A DNA stretch of 64,000 nucleotides, taken from contig CAWEQO010000005.1 in NCBI GenBank assembly GCA_963811225.1, positions 124,001-188,000 on the forward strand, written 5' to 3'. Source of the stretch: CAWEQO01 sp963811225. GTDB lineage: Bacteria > Chloroflexota > Anaerolineae > Anaerolineales > Anaerolineaceae. The notes under the pieces are model-generated. The model saw only the letters and a program-made list of their open reading frames with translations, was not told the DNA's origin and searched no databases. Shown piece after piece: positions 42,966 to 52,387 of this stretch (position 1 is the first letter of the stretch; the number at the start of each line of letters is the position of its first letter). The translations under genes and the position numbers were made by a program.

Positions 42966-44467
42966 TAAGCAGGGAAACCGCTGCCAGTCAAATCGAAAAC
43001 TTTAACCAGCTGCTGGCCCGGATAGGGCCAGGGATCATGACCGAGACGGCCTACGATACCGCATGGGTGGCTCGATTGGACGAGATGGACCAGAACATGG
43101 CCAATCATGCCATGGAATGGATCTGCGAGCACCAGCTGCCGGACGGGAGCTGGGGGGCCAGACAGCCGCTTTACTATCATGATCGGGTGGTTTGCACGCT
43201 GGCAGCCATGACCATGCTGGCGCGGCGAGGTCAGCGCTCGAGCGACCGGATGCAGATGGAGCGCGGCTTGATTGCGCTGGACCGAATCGCCTCGAAAGCC
43301 ACGCAAGGCCTGAGGCGCGATCCAAACGGGGCTACAGTGGGGTTCGAGATGATCGTCCCGGCGCTGGTGGCCGAGGCGGAATCGCTGGGCATCTTGCAGT
43401 CGCAGGCCGATCCGATTTTGAGCAAGCTCATCAAGCTGCGGGAAGCAAAACTGCAGCGCTTGCGCGGGCACCGTATCAACCGGACGATGACGGCGGCCTT
43501 TTCGGCCGAAATGGCCGGTTTGGATGTCAGCATGCTGGACGTCGAAGAGCTGCAAGAGGTCAACGGATCGGTGGCGCACAGTCCCTCGGCGACGGCATAT
43601 TTTGCTCACTCCATCCGCCCGGAAGATCCGGCTGCATTGGATTATCTGCATCAGGTCATGTCTCCGAGCGGTGGATTCCCGAATGTCGCGCCGTTCGACC
43701 TGTTCGAACCGGCATGGGTGTTGTGGAACCTGGCGTTAGTGGGGCCTGTAGGAGGGGAGACGCTGAGGCTGTGCGAGCCGCACCTGGAATACCTCAAACG
43801 CTATTGGAAGCCGGGTGTGGGCATTGCCACCTGGGTAGCGAAGTACGTCCCAGAAGACGGCGACGACACCGGGATGATATTCGATGTTCTGAGCCGCTAC
43901 GGCAGGAGCCCCGATGTGAAAGCGCTGTTCTACTGGGAAGAGGAAGAGCACTTTCGCTGCTTCGACCTGGAAGCAAACCCTTCGGTCAGCGCGAATATCC
44001 ATCTGCTCGGCGGGTTACGTCAGGCCGGCCACGAAGAAAACCATCCGGCAGTGCGCAAGATCCTCGATTTTCTGCGCAAGACCCAGACTCCCGAAGGCTA
44101 CTGGTTCGACAAATGGCACGCCTCGCCGTATTACGCCACCGCACATGCCGTGATCGCCTGCGCGGGTTTCGATGACAGCATGATCGACACCGCCATCCGC
44201 TGGCTGCTGTCGACCCAGCGTGAAGATGGATCGTGGGGGTTCTATCTGCCGACCGCGGAAGAGACGGCGTATGCGCTGCAGGCATTATCGATTTGGCGGA
44301 TGTCCGGTGGACGGGTTCCAAAGGAGAGCATCAAACGCGGGGCGGCGTGGCTGCTGGAACACAAAGAGGCTCCTTTCCCACCGTTGTGGATCGGTAAATG
44401 CCTGTACAGCCCCTACATGGTGGTCCTTTCTTCGATATTTAGCGCTTTAATGTTAGCGAGAAACTGA
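42962..44467 (+). CDS. Class II diterpene cyclase (Rv3377c-like)
   Basis: The 501-residue alpha/alpha-barrel protein cyclises geranylgeranyl diphosphate by protonation, keeping the diphosphate. The general-acid DxDD motif is present as DGDD near residue 302 (VPEDGDDTGMIF). QW-type repeats are seen as LPDGSWGARQPLYYHDR near the N-terminus and REDGSWGFYLPTAEETAYAL near the C-terminus. The opening MTETAYDTAWVARL matches the halimadienyl/kolavenyl diphosphate synthase group. GTG start overlaps the terpene synthase stop. A GGPP synthase is not in the window. The skeleton (halimane, clerodane or labdane) cannot be read from sequence. Confidence 0.88.
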   Translation: MISRETAASQIENFNQLLARIGPGIMTETAYDTAWVARLDEMDQNMANHAMEWICEHQLPDGSWGARQPLYYHDRVVCTLAAMTMLARRGQRSSDRMQMERGLIALDRIASKATQGLRRDPNGATVGFEMIVPALVAEAESLGILQSQADPILSKLIKLREAKLQRLRGHRINRTMTAAFSAEMAGLDVSMLDVEELQEVNGSVAHSPSATAYFAHSIRPEDPAALDYLHQVMSPSGGFPNVAPFDLFEPAWVLWNLALVGPVGGETLRLCEPHLEYLKRYWKPGVGIATWVAKYVPEDGDDTGMIFDVLSRYGRSPDVKALFYWEEEEHFRCFDLEANPSVSANIHLLGGLRQAGHEENHPAVRKILDFLRKTQTPEGYWFDKWHASPYYATAHAVIACAGFDDSMIDTAIRWLLSTQREDGSWGFYLPTAEETAYALQALSIWRMSGGRVPKESIKRGAAWLLEHKEAPFPPLWIGKCLYSPYMVVLSSIFSALMLARN

Positions 44468-44469
44468 CA

Positions 44470-46197
44470 ATGTCGAATGCCATTCAAATCCGCTCGTTTC
44501 TAACCGTTCCAACGCTCGACGCAGAGGATGCACGCCGTAGAAAGCTGCTCAACATTATGTTGATTGGGCTGTGGGGCCTTTCGTTACTCGGATTGATCGG
44601 GATTTTCGTAATCGATCTGATCGGCGTTCACGTCGATAACCCTTACTCAACCAATCAAGAGAATCCATTAAACTTGCTGTATTACACCGCAATTGCCCTG
44701 TTGATGGGAATAACGGTTATCTACACCATCAACCGCTATTTTTCCGGCTGGTTGGCAAGCTCGATCTTCTTGATCTTCTTGACTGTGGTGTTCATCGCCA
44801 GCGACGACCCCCCGGAGGTGATCAACGGTCGTTCGATCTTCTTCTTTGCCATCCCGATCTTGATGGCAAGCATGTTAATCCGGCCGTATGCCAGCTTCAT
44901 CGCCACCGGCGTAATCACGGTGATGCTGTCGATTTTTGCGCTGTCTGTTGGGATTCCGCCGAACATTTTTGCCGCACTGGGCTTCGTGGCGGTGGCTGCG
45001 GTTTCGTGGCTTTCGGCTCGTAATTTGGAGCAGGCGCTGGGAGAGCTGCGAAAAACCAATCAAGAGCTCGACCAGCGGGTTGCCGACCGGACGCGAGAAC
45101 TATCGCAGGCGCTGATGCGCGAGCGCGCCGAGGCGAGTAAGAACCAGGCGATCCTGGAAGGCATCGCGGACGGGGTGATCGTATTCGATAATTCGGGTAA
45201 GGCGTTGGTGGCGAATCCGGCCATCGGCCGTTTGCTCAATTACTTCCCCGAACAGATCCTCGGCATGGACCCTGTCCAACTGACCGAGCTGGTTGGAGGG
45301 GATATCGGCGACCGGGAACGGATCCTGTTCGCCTTGCGCAACCCAGAAGGATCCAGCAATATCCGGTTCCAATGGAATAAGAAGATCCTGTTGATGAACG
45401 CAGCCTCGGTCATGGAAGGGGAGAACAGCCAGGTGGGAACGGTAGCAGTCTTCCGTGACTTTACACAGGAAGCGGAGATCGAGCGGATGAAGGACGCCTT
45501 CCTGGCGATCGTTTCGCACGAGCTGCGCACGCCCCTGAACGCCATCATCGGATATTCAGAAATGCTGCGCGAAGCGGTTTACGGGCCGATGACTGACCGG
45601 CAGGTGGAGGTGATCAACCGGATTATGAACAATACCTACCGGCTGCTGGAACTGGTGAGCGATCTGCTCGATCAGGCCCAGATCGAAAGTGGGGCAATGA
45701 AATTCCAGAACCGGCCGTTCACACCCTATGAGCTGTTGGAGGGCCTGCACTCGGTCATGGACCGGTTGGCCGCAGACAAAGGCATCCGGCTCACCAGCTC
45801 CATCGATCAGGATTTACCGGCGACCCTGTTCGGCGATCCTCGCCGGATGCAGCAAGTGTTGACCAATCTGGTGGGCAATGCGATCAAGTTCACCGATCAA
45901 GGCTCCGTGACCGTCAAGATTTATCGGGTCGACAAGAACCGCTGGGCGATGCGCGTCACCGATACCGGTCGGGGTATCTCGGCAGACGCGCAGAAATATA
46001 TCTTTGAGCCATTCCGGCAGGCTGAGGATACCAGCATCCGCGAGCACAGCGGGATTGGCCTGGGCCTGTCGATTGTCAAACGGATTGTTGATTTGATGGG
46101 GGGCGAAATTCAGGTGAAGAGTGCACCCGGAAAGGGCAGCGCCTTCACCGTGGTCCTATCTTTCATGCCGCCGAATAAGGAGAATGGAAATGAGTGA
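44470..46197 (+). CDS. Membrane PAS histidine kinase in the diterpene operon
   Basis: The 575-residue sensor has six membrane helices (residues about 24-185) with short loops, a coiled coil (LEQALGELRKTNQELDQRV), and a PAS domain (about 220-330, DNSGKALVANPAIGRLL). A HisKA box follows with phosphoacceptor His in AIVSHELRTPLNAIIGYSEML (about 348), then an HATPase domain with NLVGNAIKFTD and GIGLGLSIVKRIVDLMGG. The start is 2 bp after the cyclase stop and the end overlaps the receiver gene by 8 bp. The membrane module has no periplasmic sensor loop, so it may sense a lipid or membrane state. Confidence 0.9.
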   Translation: MSNAIQIRSFLTVPTLDAEDARRRKLLNIMLIGLWGLSLLGLIGIFVIDLIGVHVDNPYSTNQENPLNLLYYTAIALLMGITVIYTINRYFSGWLASSIFLIFLTVVFIASDDPPEVINGRSIFFFAIPILMASMLIRPYASFIATGVITVMLSIFALSVGIPPNIFAALGFVAVAAVSWLSARNLEQALGELRKTNQELDQRVADRTRELSQALMRERAEASKNQAILEGIADGVIVFDNSGKALVANPAIGRLLNYFPEQILGMDPVQLTELVGGDIGDRERILFALRNPEGSSNIRFQWNKKILLMNAASVMEGENSQVGTVAVFRDFTQEAEIERMKDAFLAIVSHELRTPLNAIIGYSEMLREAVYGPMTDRQVEVINRIMNNTYRLLELVSDLLDQAQIESGAMKFQNRPFTPYELLEGLHSVMDRLAADKGIRLTSSIDQDLPATLFGDPRRMQQVLTNLVGNAIKFTDQGSVTVKIYRVDKNRWAMRVTDTGRGISADAQKYIFEPFRQAEDTSIREHSGIGLGLSIVKRIVDLMGGEIQVKSAPGKGSAFTVVLSFMPPNKENGNE

Positions 46198-46567
46198 ACA
46201 CCCACTGGCGATCATTATTGAGGATGACGAAGATCTGTCGATTATCTTTAACGAAGCCCTCCGTGCAGCCGGTTTTGCGACCGTGGTGATCCGGGATGGG
46301 CAGGAGGCGACCGAGCAGTTGGCCTTGAATAAGGATAATCCCGACGTCATCGTACTCGACCTGCACCTCCCGCATATCCCAGGGACGGAGCTGCTGAATC
46401 AGATCCGGGCCGATGACCGGCTGAAAGACGTGCAGGTGGTGATCACCACCGCCGATGCCCGCATGGCCGAGATGACAGAAGGAGCAGCCGACTTCGTGCT
46501 GATCAAGCCGATCAGCTTCAGCCTGCTGCGCGATCTGTCGGCCCGGCTGAAGGAGACGCTGATTTAG
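46190..46567 (+). CDS. Single-domain response regulator
   Basis: The 125-residue receiver has IIEDDEDLS for the acidic pocket, phosphoacceptor D57 in VIVLDLHLPHIPG, and the conserved Lys in VLIKPISF. No output domain follows, so it acts by protein contact or phosphotransfer, like CheY or Spo0F. Start is ATG 46190 with AAGGAGA inside the kinase coding end; the genes overlap by 8 bp. It closes the five-gene operon that starts at 40968. A long hairpin follows. Confidence 0.9.
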   Translation: MSEHPLAIIIEDDEDLSIIFNEALRAAGFATVVIRDGQEATEQLALNKDNPDVIVLDLHLPHIPGTELLNQIRADDRLKDVQVVITTADARMAEMTEGAADFVLIKPISFSLLRDLSARLKETLI

Positions 46568-46600
46568 GGCGAGCGGCTGTCACCCTGGTCGTGATTGACG

Positions 46601-46684
46601 AAAGGGGCATTCGAGACGCGTAGAATTTCTGTTGGTTGACAGGGACAACCAGCAGAAATTCTACGCATCTCGAATGCCCCCTTT
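46601..46684. terminator. Long hairpin at the end of the diterpene operon
   Basis: Arms of about 38 bp (46601-46638 and 46646-46684) are complementary with a few mismatches and one bulge. The left arm starts AAAGGGGCATTCGAGA and the right ends CGAATGCCCCCTTT. The stem lies 34 bp after the receiver stop codon and just before the next promoter. Confidence 0.7.
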
Positions 46685-46697
46685 GACGAATTCCCGA

Positions 46698-46727
46698 TTG
46701 ACCAATAACCTGACTGCCTGATATACT
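46698..46727 (+). promoter_or_regulatory. Promoter of the DUF1638 gene
   Basis: TTGACC (46698-46703) and TATACT (46722-46727) are separated by 18 bp, 26 bp upstream of the ATG at 46753. Both boxes are close to consensus. Confidence 0.65.
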
Positions 46728-46752
46728 GGTGCTTCTTATAGGAGGAACGGAT

Positions 46753-47499
46753 ATGCGCTTAAAATGCATTGGATGTGAAGCTCTGGCGAGGCCGGTTTAC
46801 CTGGCGGCAGCGCAATCGCCGCATTTGGTGGACGTGACCATGCTGCAGATTGGACTGCACAACCGGCCGAACGGGCTGCGCGAACGCCTGCAGCAGATGG
46901 TGGACGAGGCGGCGGAGCAGGGCTACGATGCGGTGGTGATGGCATACGCGCTGTGCGGCAAGGCTACCGAAGGGCTGGCGGCGCGCGGTGTGCCGCTGGT
47001 GATACCGAAGGGCCATGACTGCATCACACTGTTTTTGGGCAGCCGGGAGAAGTATGCCGCCGAGCAGGCGCAGTGCCCCGGCACTTACTGGTACGAGCAG
47101 GATTACATCGAGCGCGGGGCGCTGTCCGAGCAGCCGGTAGTGTTAGGCGGAGCCTCGACCGGCACAGAGGAAGACATCCAGAAGATGTACGCCACCTACG
47201 TGAAGAAGTACGGCCAGGACAACGCCGACTACCTGATGGAAGTGATGGGGGCATGGCGCAGCCACTACGAACGGGCAGTCTACCTGGACCTGGGGCTGGG
47301 GGACGGAGCAAAGGTGGAGGAGCAAGCCCGGTCAGAAGCTCAGCGGCGCGGTTGGCGTTTCGAACGCATGGCGGGCGATATGGTGCTGATCCGGCGGCTG
47401 TTGGAGGGGGATTGGGAGCGGGATTTCGTGGTGCTGCAGCCGGGGCAGAAAATCCAAATGACCTTTGATGATGAGGTGATCGGGCCGGCGGACGCGTAG
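46753..47499 (+). CDS. DUF1638 family protein
   Basis: The 248-residue protein starts at ATG 46753 with TAGGAGGAA upstream. It has MRLKCIGCEALARPVYL at the N-terminus, AYALCGKATEGL, and GHDCITLFLGSREKY with conserved Cys/His/Asp, the signature of DUF1638. In other genomes DUF1638 genes accompany methylamine/corrinoid and glycine-betaine methyltransferase systems, but none is present here. The three cysteines in the CxxC/LCG/DC blocks could bind a metal. A 4-gene context is lacking: it is monocistronic. Confidence 0.85.
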   Translation: MRLKCIGCEALARPVYLAAAQSPHLVDVTMLQIGLHNRPNGLRERLQQMVDEAAEQGYDAVVMAYALCGKATEGLAARGVPLVIPKGHDCITLFLGSREKYAAEQAQCPGTYWYEQDYIERGALSEQPVVLGGASTGTEEDIQKMYATYVKKYGQDNADYLMEVMGAWRSHYERAVYLDLGLGDGAKVEEQARSEAQRRGWRFERMAGDMVLIRRLLEGDWERDFVVLQPGQKIQMTFDDEVIGPADA

Positions 47500-47576
47500 A
47501 AGGCGCCGCAAACAGTCGGAAATGCAGGAGGGCTTCCCGATCGAAATGCAGCGCCTTTGGTGATGGGAGAAGGCTG

Positions 47577-47786
47577 TTACAGCGCGTATGGGCTGGCGGG
47601 CGAGTCAATGCTGATTTCGTTCATACGGCGGTCATCGTCCTCGTACTCCATCCGTTCACCGCAGTCACATGAGCGGGACTGGTAACAGTCTTTACAGCAG
47701 TAGCTTTTATCGCCTACGGTATAGGGAGTCCATGTGATCTCGGCGCCACAGCCATCGCAGAGAAGTGTTTCCGTAAATCGCATCAT
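47577..47786 (-). CDS. Small zinc-ribbon protein
   Basis: The 69-residue protein has LCDGCGAEI, SYCCKDCYQ and SCDCGERM, giving two CxxC/CxC-type pairs suited to one or two zinc ions. The tail is acidic and disordered (EYEDDDRRMNE). The start is ATG 47786 with AAGGAGG upstream. Its own promoter lies at 47954-47982, leaving a 160-nt leader. Function is unknown; such ribbons often contact nucleic acid or proteins. It is convergent with the DUF1638 gene. Confidence 0.75.
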   Translation of the reverse strand: MMRFTETLLCDGCGAEITWTPYTVGDKSYCCKDCYQSRSCDCGERMEYEDDDRRMNEISIDSPASPYAL

Positions 47787-47946
47787 CCTGACCTCCTTCC
47801 TGCATGCTAGCCAGTAAACAGGGGTGACTTTTGTGAAAGCCCGGCTGCGAATGAACGCTCGCAGCCCGTGATGATCGCAGCAGCGAAACAGAGGCCACCT
47901 GTGACACTTTCCCCTTGAATTGATTCGGTGACCATTTTCGCGTTGC

Positions 47947-47982
47947 GAATTTTATTATACAAAATTCGGGAGGCGAGGACAA
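47947..47982 (-). promoter_or_regulatory. Promoter of the zinc-ribbon gene with palindrome over the -10
   Basis: On the minus strand TTGTCC (47982-47977) and TATAAT (47959-47954) are 17 bp apart. The inverted repeat GAATTTT/AAAATTC (47947-47967) spans the -10 box, a position suited to a repressor. The remaining part of the 421-bp gap (47787-48207) contains the terminator described next and ATAGGGA/ACAGGGA heptamer repeats near 48091-48112. Confidence 0.55.
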
Positions 47983-48104
47983 TACCAGCGGAATGAGAGT
48001 CGATTAAGATCGGGGATAAGATCCACAGGCCACACAGTTGACACAGATAAACGCCCTTCTTATGGAGAGAAGTACGACAGAACCGGTGAATAGGGAATAG
48101 GGAA

Positions 48105-48140
48105 CAGGGAACGGCGGACAATCATGCCCGCCGTTCCCTG
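48105..48140. terminator. Hairpin after the first GH38 gene
   Basis: CAGGGAACGGCGG (48105-48117) is exactly complementary to 48128-48140, around a 10-base loop, 68 bp downstream of the minus-strand GH38 stop codon. No T-run follows on the minus strand. Confidence 0.55.
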
Positions 48141-48207
48141 CGATTCAGAAACCTGGTTTCTAGAACACCAGATTAAACTATGACCTTTGCGCTTGCTTTT
48201 TCCCTAA

Positions 48208-51200
48208 CTAAAACCAAACCAGAAAGGTTTTGATCTCGTAAGGGCCGATGGCGAATTCAAGGGTAGAACCTTGTACAAGCGCCGGAGCACAGTCCTCTTC
48301 GATCAGGTTGCACTCCACGGCTTTCTTGACCGGCAGGGCGAACTTGAGGTGGGCGCTGCGCTTCCTTCTTTGCTCGGTTTCGTATAGCCTGATAACCCAT
48401 GCGTTTCCCTCTTCGGCCTGCTTAATCGTTTCAATCAAAATGTGATCGGCGTCGACCTGCGCCAGCTGGAAGTGGGGCGGCAAAGAGCCTGTACGCGATA
48501 CACGCAGCGCGCCGAACAGCGGCTCGTTCAGGCTGTATGAATCCTGTACAACCCGGCCTTTACGCCAGTCGCCTTCATGAGGCAGCAGGCTGTAGGTGAA
48601 CTGGTGCCGACCCTGATCGGCGTTGGGGTCGGGGTAGATGCCGGATTTGATGAGAGTCAAGCGCAGGACGTTGTCTTTGACGTCGTAACCGTACTTGCAG
48701 TCGTTGAGCAGGCTGACACCGTAGTCGCCCTCAGACAGGTCGGCCCATTTATGGGCGAAGACCTCGAAGCGGGCGGCGTCCCAGGAGGTGTTCCAGTTGT
48801 TGGGGCGCTCGAGCGCGCCAAACTGGATATCATAGGTGGCGTGGTTGGCGCGTATGTCGACCGGGAAGGCAGCCTTGAGCAGGGCCTGATGTTCATGCCA
48901 ATCTGCTTCTGTGACGAAGTCAATGCGGCGGGAGCGACTGTAAACGGTCAGGCGCTGAGTGATCTCGGAGTTGAGGAAGCGCCAGCGCAATTTAAGCACG
49001 CCGCGCAGCGGTCCGGTCTCTTCGACGACGGCTTCGACCAGCTTGTCGATCTCATGCATCTTATCCAGGTAGTAGATGTCGATGTCCCAGGCGTCGCAGT
49101 CGAGGGGTTTGTCCTCGAAGACTTGCAAGACGTTGCCGCGCTGACCGTTCGCCAGGACCTCACGGTCGAACTGCTTGTCGAAAAGCGAGGTGATCTGACC
49201 ATGCCGGTTGAGCTGAATCCGGTAGAAGCGGTTTTCGAGCCGGGTGGGGGTGACGACCAGATCGTTGGCTCTGTCTGCGGCGTCGTCGACCAGCGGGTAG
49301 GTGTGATAACCCAGGCCGGGGACGGGCGGCGCTGGCAGCAGGGCGCGTTTGTCGTTTCCCTCACCGGTGATCTGCACCGGCAGCGGAAAGCCGTTCTCCC
49401 CCAAAATGCTCTTGCCATCCAGGGCTTCGCTCCATGGCAGCTCGATCAGACCATGGCGGTCGAAGCCGAGCGAGTTGAAGACCACCAGGCTGTCTCGCTC
49501 GACGTCAATGTTGTCCAGGAGGGACTGCTGAGCGGTCTGGATGGCGTCTTCTCCGATCTGGCGGATGGTGTCGTAATCGCGGGCGCTGTCCTCATAGACC
49601 TCGTGGATGGACGAGCCGGTCAGCACGTCATGGAACTGGTTGAGCAGGATCAGCTCCCAGCCCTTGTGCAGCTGACCCTGCGGGTAGGCGTGCCCAGGCA
49701 GCAGGATGCCCGCCAGAGAATTGAGCCATTCGGCGTCATGGAACAGGAACTCCGAGCGGCGGTTGGCGTACTTGGCGTAGGCCTGTGAAGTGTAGGTGCC
49801 GCGGTGGTACTCCAGGTAGAGCTCGCCATCCCAGGTAGGCAGGCGCTTGTTCTCCAGGCGCTTACCGAGGCGCTCGAAATAGGGCTCGGCGCTGCCGAAC
49901 TCGACGTGCGGCAGCCCGGGCATGGACTGCATGCGCCGGCCGGCTTCGAGCATCTCTTTCGTGGGGCCGCCGCCGCCGTCGCCCCAGCCGAACAGTTGGA
50001 GCAGCTCGTGATTGACCTCTTTCTGGCGGTAGGTATCCCACATGCCCTTGACGTCCTTGGGCTCCAACATGCCGTTGTAGGTGAAGCGGCCATTATCGGC
50101 GGGGGTGGTGACGAAGGCGGTCAGCAGCTCGGTGCCGTCGATGCCGCGCCAGTGGAAGGTGTCGTAGGGGAAGCGGTTGTACTGGTTCCAACTGATCTTG
50201 CTGGTCAGGAAGTAATCGATGCCGGATTTTTTGGCGATCTGCGGCAGGGAGGGGGAATAGCCGAATACGTCCGGGAGCCAGAGCACCTTGTTGTCCAGCT
50301 CGAACTCCTGGCGGAAGAAGCGCTTCCCGTACAGGAACTGGCGCACCAGCGACTCGCCGGAGGGCATGTTCACGTCGGCCTCGACCCACATGCCGCCGGT
50401 CGGCTCCCAGCGGCCCACGGCGACCTGCTCCTTGACCCGCAGGTACAGGTCGGGGTAATCCTCTTTGAGGTATGCGTAGAGCTGCGGGGTGGAGTGCATG
50501 TAATGGTAGCCGGGGTACTGACGCATGAGATGCAGGGCGGTGGAAAAGGTGCGCGAGACCTTCTCTCGGCTGTGAGCCACCTGCCACAGCCAGGCGATGT
50601 CGATGTGGGCATGGCCTACGCCCACCACGACCGGCCTGGGCAATTGTGGCCGTCGAGCTGAGCCATCTCGGAATCGAGGGTGGTGAGGGACTCGCTGAGC
50701 GACTGGTAGAACCACTCTGAGCGGGGCTTGAGGAAGTCGATGCGGCGGTAGGCGGCGTCGAGGGCCTGGACCATCTGGACGCGATGGTAGTCCTCTTCGG
50801 GCAGGGTCTGTACGGTCTTGAGGATAGTGTCAAGGCTGTAGTAGAGCTGCTCGGCGGTCGGGTCGATGCGCACCAACTGGGCTTGCAGGAAACGACGGCG
50901 CTGAGGCACGTCGATAACGCCGCTCCAGGCCTTGATCGCCACGTGAACCAGGCCGGTCTGCATCTCTTTGGGCGGCAGCCAGGCTTCCTCGTGCCAGATG
51001 TCGAGGCCTTGCAGCGGCTGTCCGTTGACATATAACAAGCTTTCTGCGGTGGAACCGCCGCCGTCACGTGGGCCGACTCGGAAGCGCAGAGCGACCTTCT
51101 GATCGCGCCAGCCTTCGGGCACCATGACCTGGGTGCGGAACCAGGCGGTGGTATCGCGGCCGCCCCAATCGGAGCCGGTGGCGAATTCCTCCCAGGCAGA

Positions 51201-51338
51201 GTTGTCGAAATCGGGGCGTTCGGCGTTAGGCCGGTCGCCTTCAATATACCGAAAACAGGGGATATCGATTACCTCGCGGTAGATGGCACCGCGGAGCTCC
51301 CCAAGGTGCTTTTGGATCTTTTCAACTGTAAAAAACAT
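48208..51338 (-). CDS. GH38 alpha-mannosidase, frameshifted near 50634
   Basis: The enzyme removes alpha-linked mannose. The first 230 residues (ATG 51338, FFTVEKIQKHLGELRG, a lectin-like N-terminal domain) are in one frame to LDGHN. Then the frame breaks, and the catalytic domain continues in the neighbouring frame: VGVGHAHIDIAWLWQ with the metal His/Asp, and WVEADVNMPSGESLVRQ with the nucleophile Asp, followed by the C-terminal beta domains. Joined, the protein has about 1,040 residues, normal for bacterial cytoplasmic GH38. One missing C in a GGCC(C)GG context restores the frame. It follows the ROK gene by 75 bp and is part of the operon transcribed from 53.2 kb. Confidence 0.88.
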
Positions 51339-51412
51339 CGAAAACTGCCTGTGTTTTCTGTTCGATCTAGTTTTTAAACCAGTAATCTGTTAATTAAGGT
51401 CTGGGGAAGTGC

Positions 51413-52387
51413 CTACTTCTTCCCGTTCAACAAATCCAGAGCGACCGATAGACTGGCCAGGTCTCCGACGGCTTCACCAAGACCGGCAGGGACGACTTCG
51501 CAGACGGAGAGCGAACGCGGCAGGGCTTCGGCGCGCAGGATCTGGTCGACGGTGGGCTCAAGCACGGCCAACTGGCGGGGGTAAATGCTGCCGATGACGA
51601 TGCGTTCAGGATTGAGGATATCGACCAGCACGGCCAGGGCGCGACCCAACTGGCGGCCGACCACAGCGAAGACTTCCAGCGCCAGCGGATCGCCATCCTG
51701 GGCGGCATCGCCGACGGTCTCGGCGGTAATGTTACCAAGGTCGGCGGTGGTCGGCGCGAAGGCGGGAGCTCGACCTTCCGCCAGGGCTTCCTCGGCCATC
51801 GAGCGGGCCAAGCGGGCGATGCCGCCGCCGCTGCAATAACCTTCGAACGAGCCGGCTTTGCCGTAGCCAACCGGCCCATCGGGGTCCAGGCGCATGTGGC
51901 CAACCTCGCCGGCCATGTCGTTGGTGCCAGAGTACAGGCGGCCATCGAGGATCAACCCGGCGCCCATACCGGTGCCGAAGGTCAGGAAGATCACGTTCTT
52001 GCAGCCCTTCCCAGCTCCCCACTGCCACTCGGCCAGAGCGCAGGCGTTGGCGTCGTTCTGCAATTTCGTCGGAACGCCGAAGCGCTCCACGAAGGGCGTG
52101 ACCACATCCACCTCATCCCAACCGGGCAGGTTGGGCGGCGAGAGGATCAGGCCGCGCGAACTGTCGAGCGGTCCGCCGCAGCTGATGCCAATGGCGTCGG
52201 GAGCGTCGATGCCGGCCTCTGCCAGCAGTTCGTCCAGCGAGCGCATCATGGTGGTCAGGGTTTGTTTGGGGTTGTTGGAGGTTGCGAACCGGCGCTTGTT
52301 CAGCATCTTCAGGCCGATGTCGGTCGTCTCTCCAAGCGTGACGGCGCATTTGGTGCCGCCAATGTCGATCCCAGCTAATATACTCAT
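51413..52387 (-). CDS. ROK-family sugar kinase without the zinc-binding cysteines
   Basis: ROK kinases phosphorylate hexoses or N-acetylhexosamines. The 324-residue protein starts at ATG 52387 (ATGA overlap with SIS). It has the phosphate motif AGIDIGGTKCAV, PNLPGWDEVDV, NDANACALAEWQWGAG and FGTGMGAGLILDG. The usual zinc site (GHM...CxCGxxGCxE) reads GHMRLDPDGPVGYGKAGSFEGY, so the cysteines are absent. No helix-turn-helix precedes it, so it is a kinase rather than a repressor. In this locus it would phosphorylate mannose or a related sugar. Confidence 0.88.
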   Translation of the reverse strand: MSILAGIDIGGTKCAVTLGETTDIGLKMLNKRRFATSNNPKQTLTTMMRSLDELLAEAGIDAPDAIGISCGGPLDSSRGLILSPPNLPGWDEVDVVTPFVERFGVPTKLQNDANACALAEWQWGAGKGCKNVIFLTFGTGMGAGLILDGRLYSGTNDMAGEVGHMRLDPDGPVGYGKAGSFEGYCSGGGIARLARSMAEEALAEGRAPAFAPTTADLGNITAETVGDAAQDGDPLALEVFAVVGRQLGRALAVLVDILNPERIVIGSIYPRQLAVLEPTVDQILRAEALPRSLSVCEVVPAGLGEAVGDLASLSVALDLLNGKK

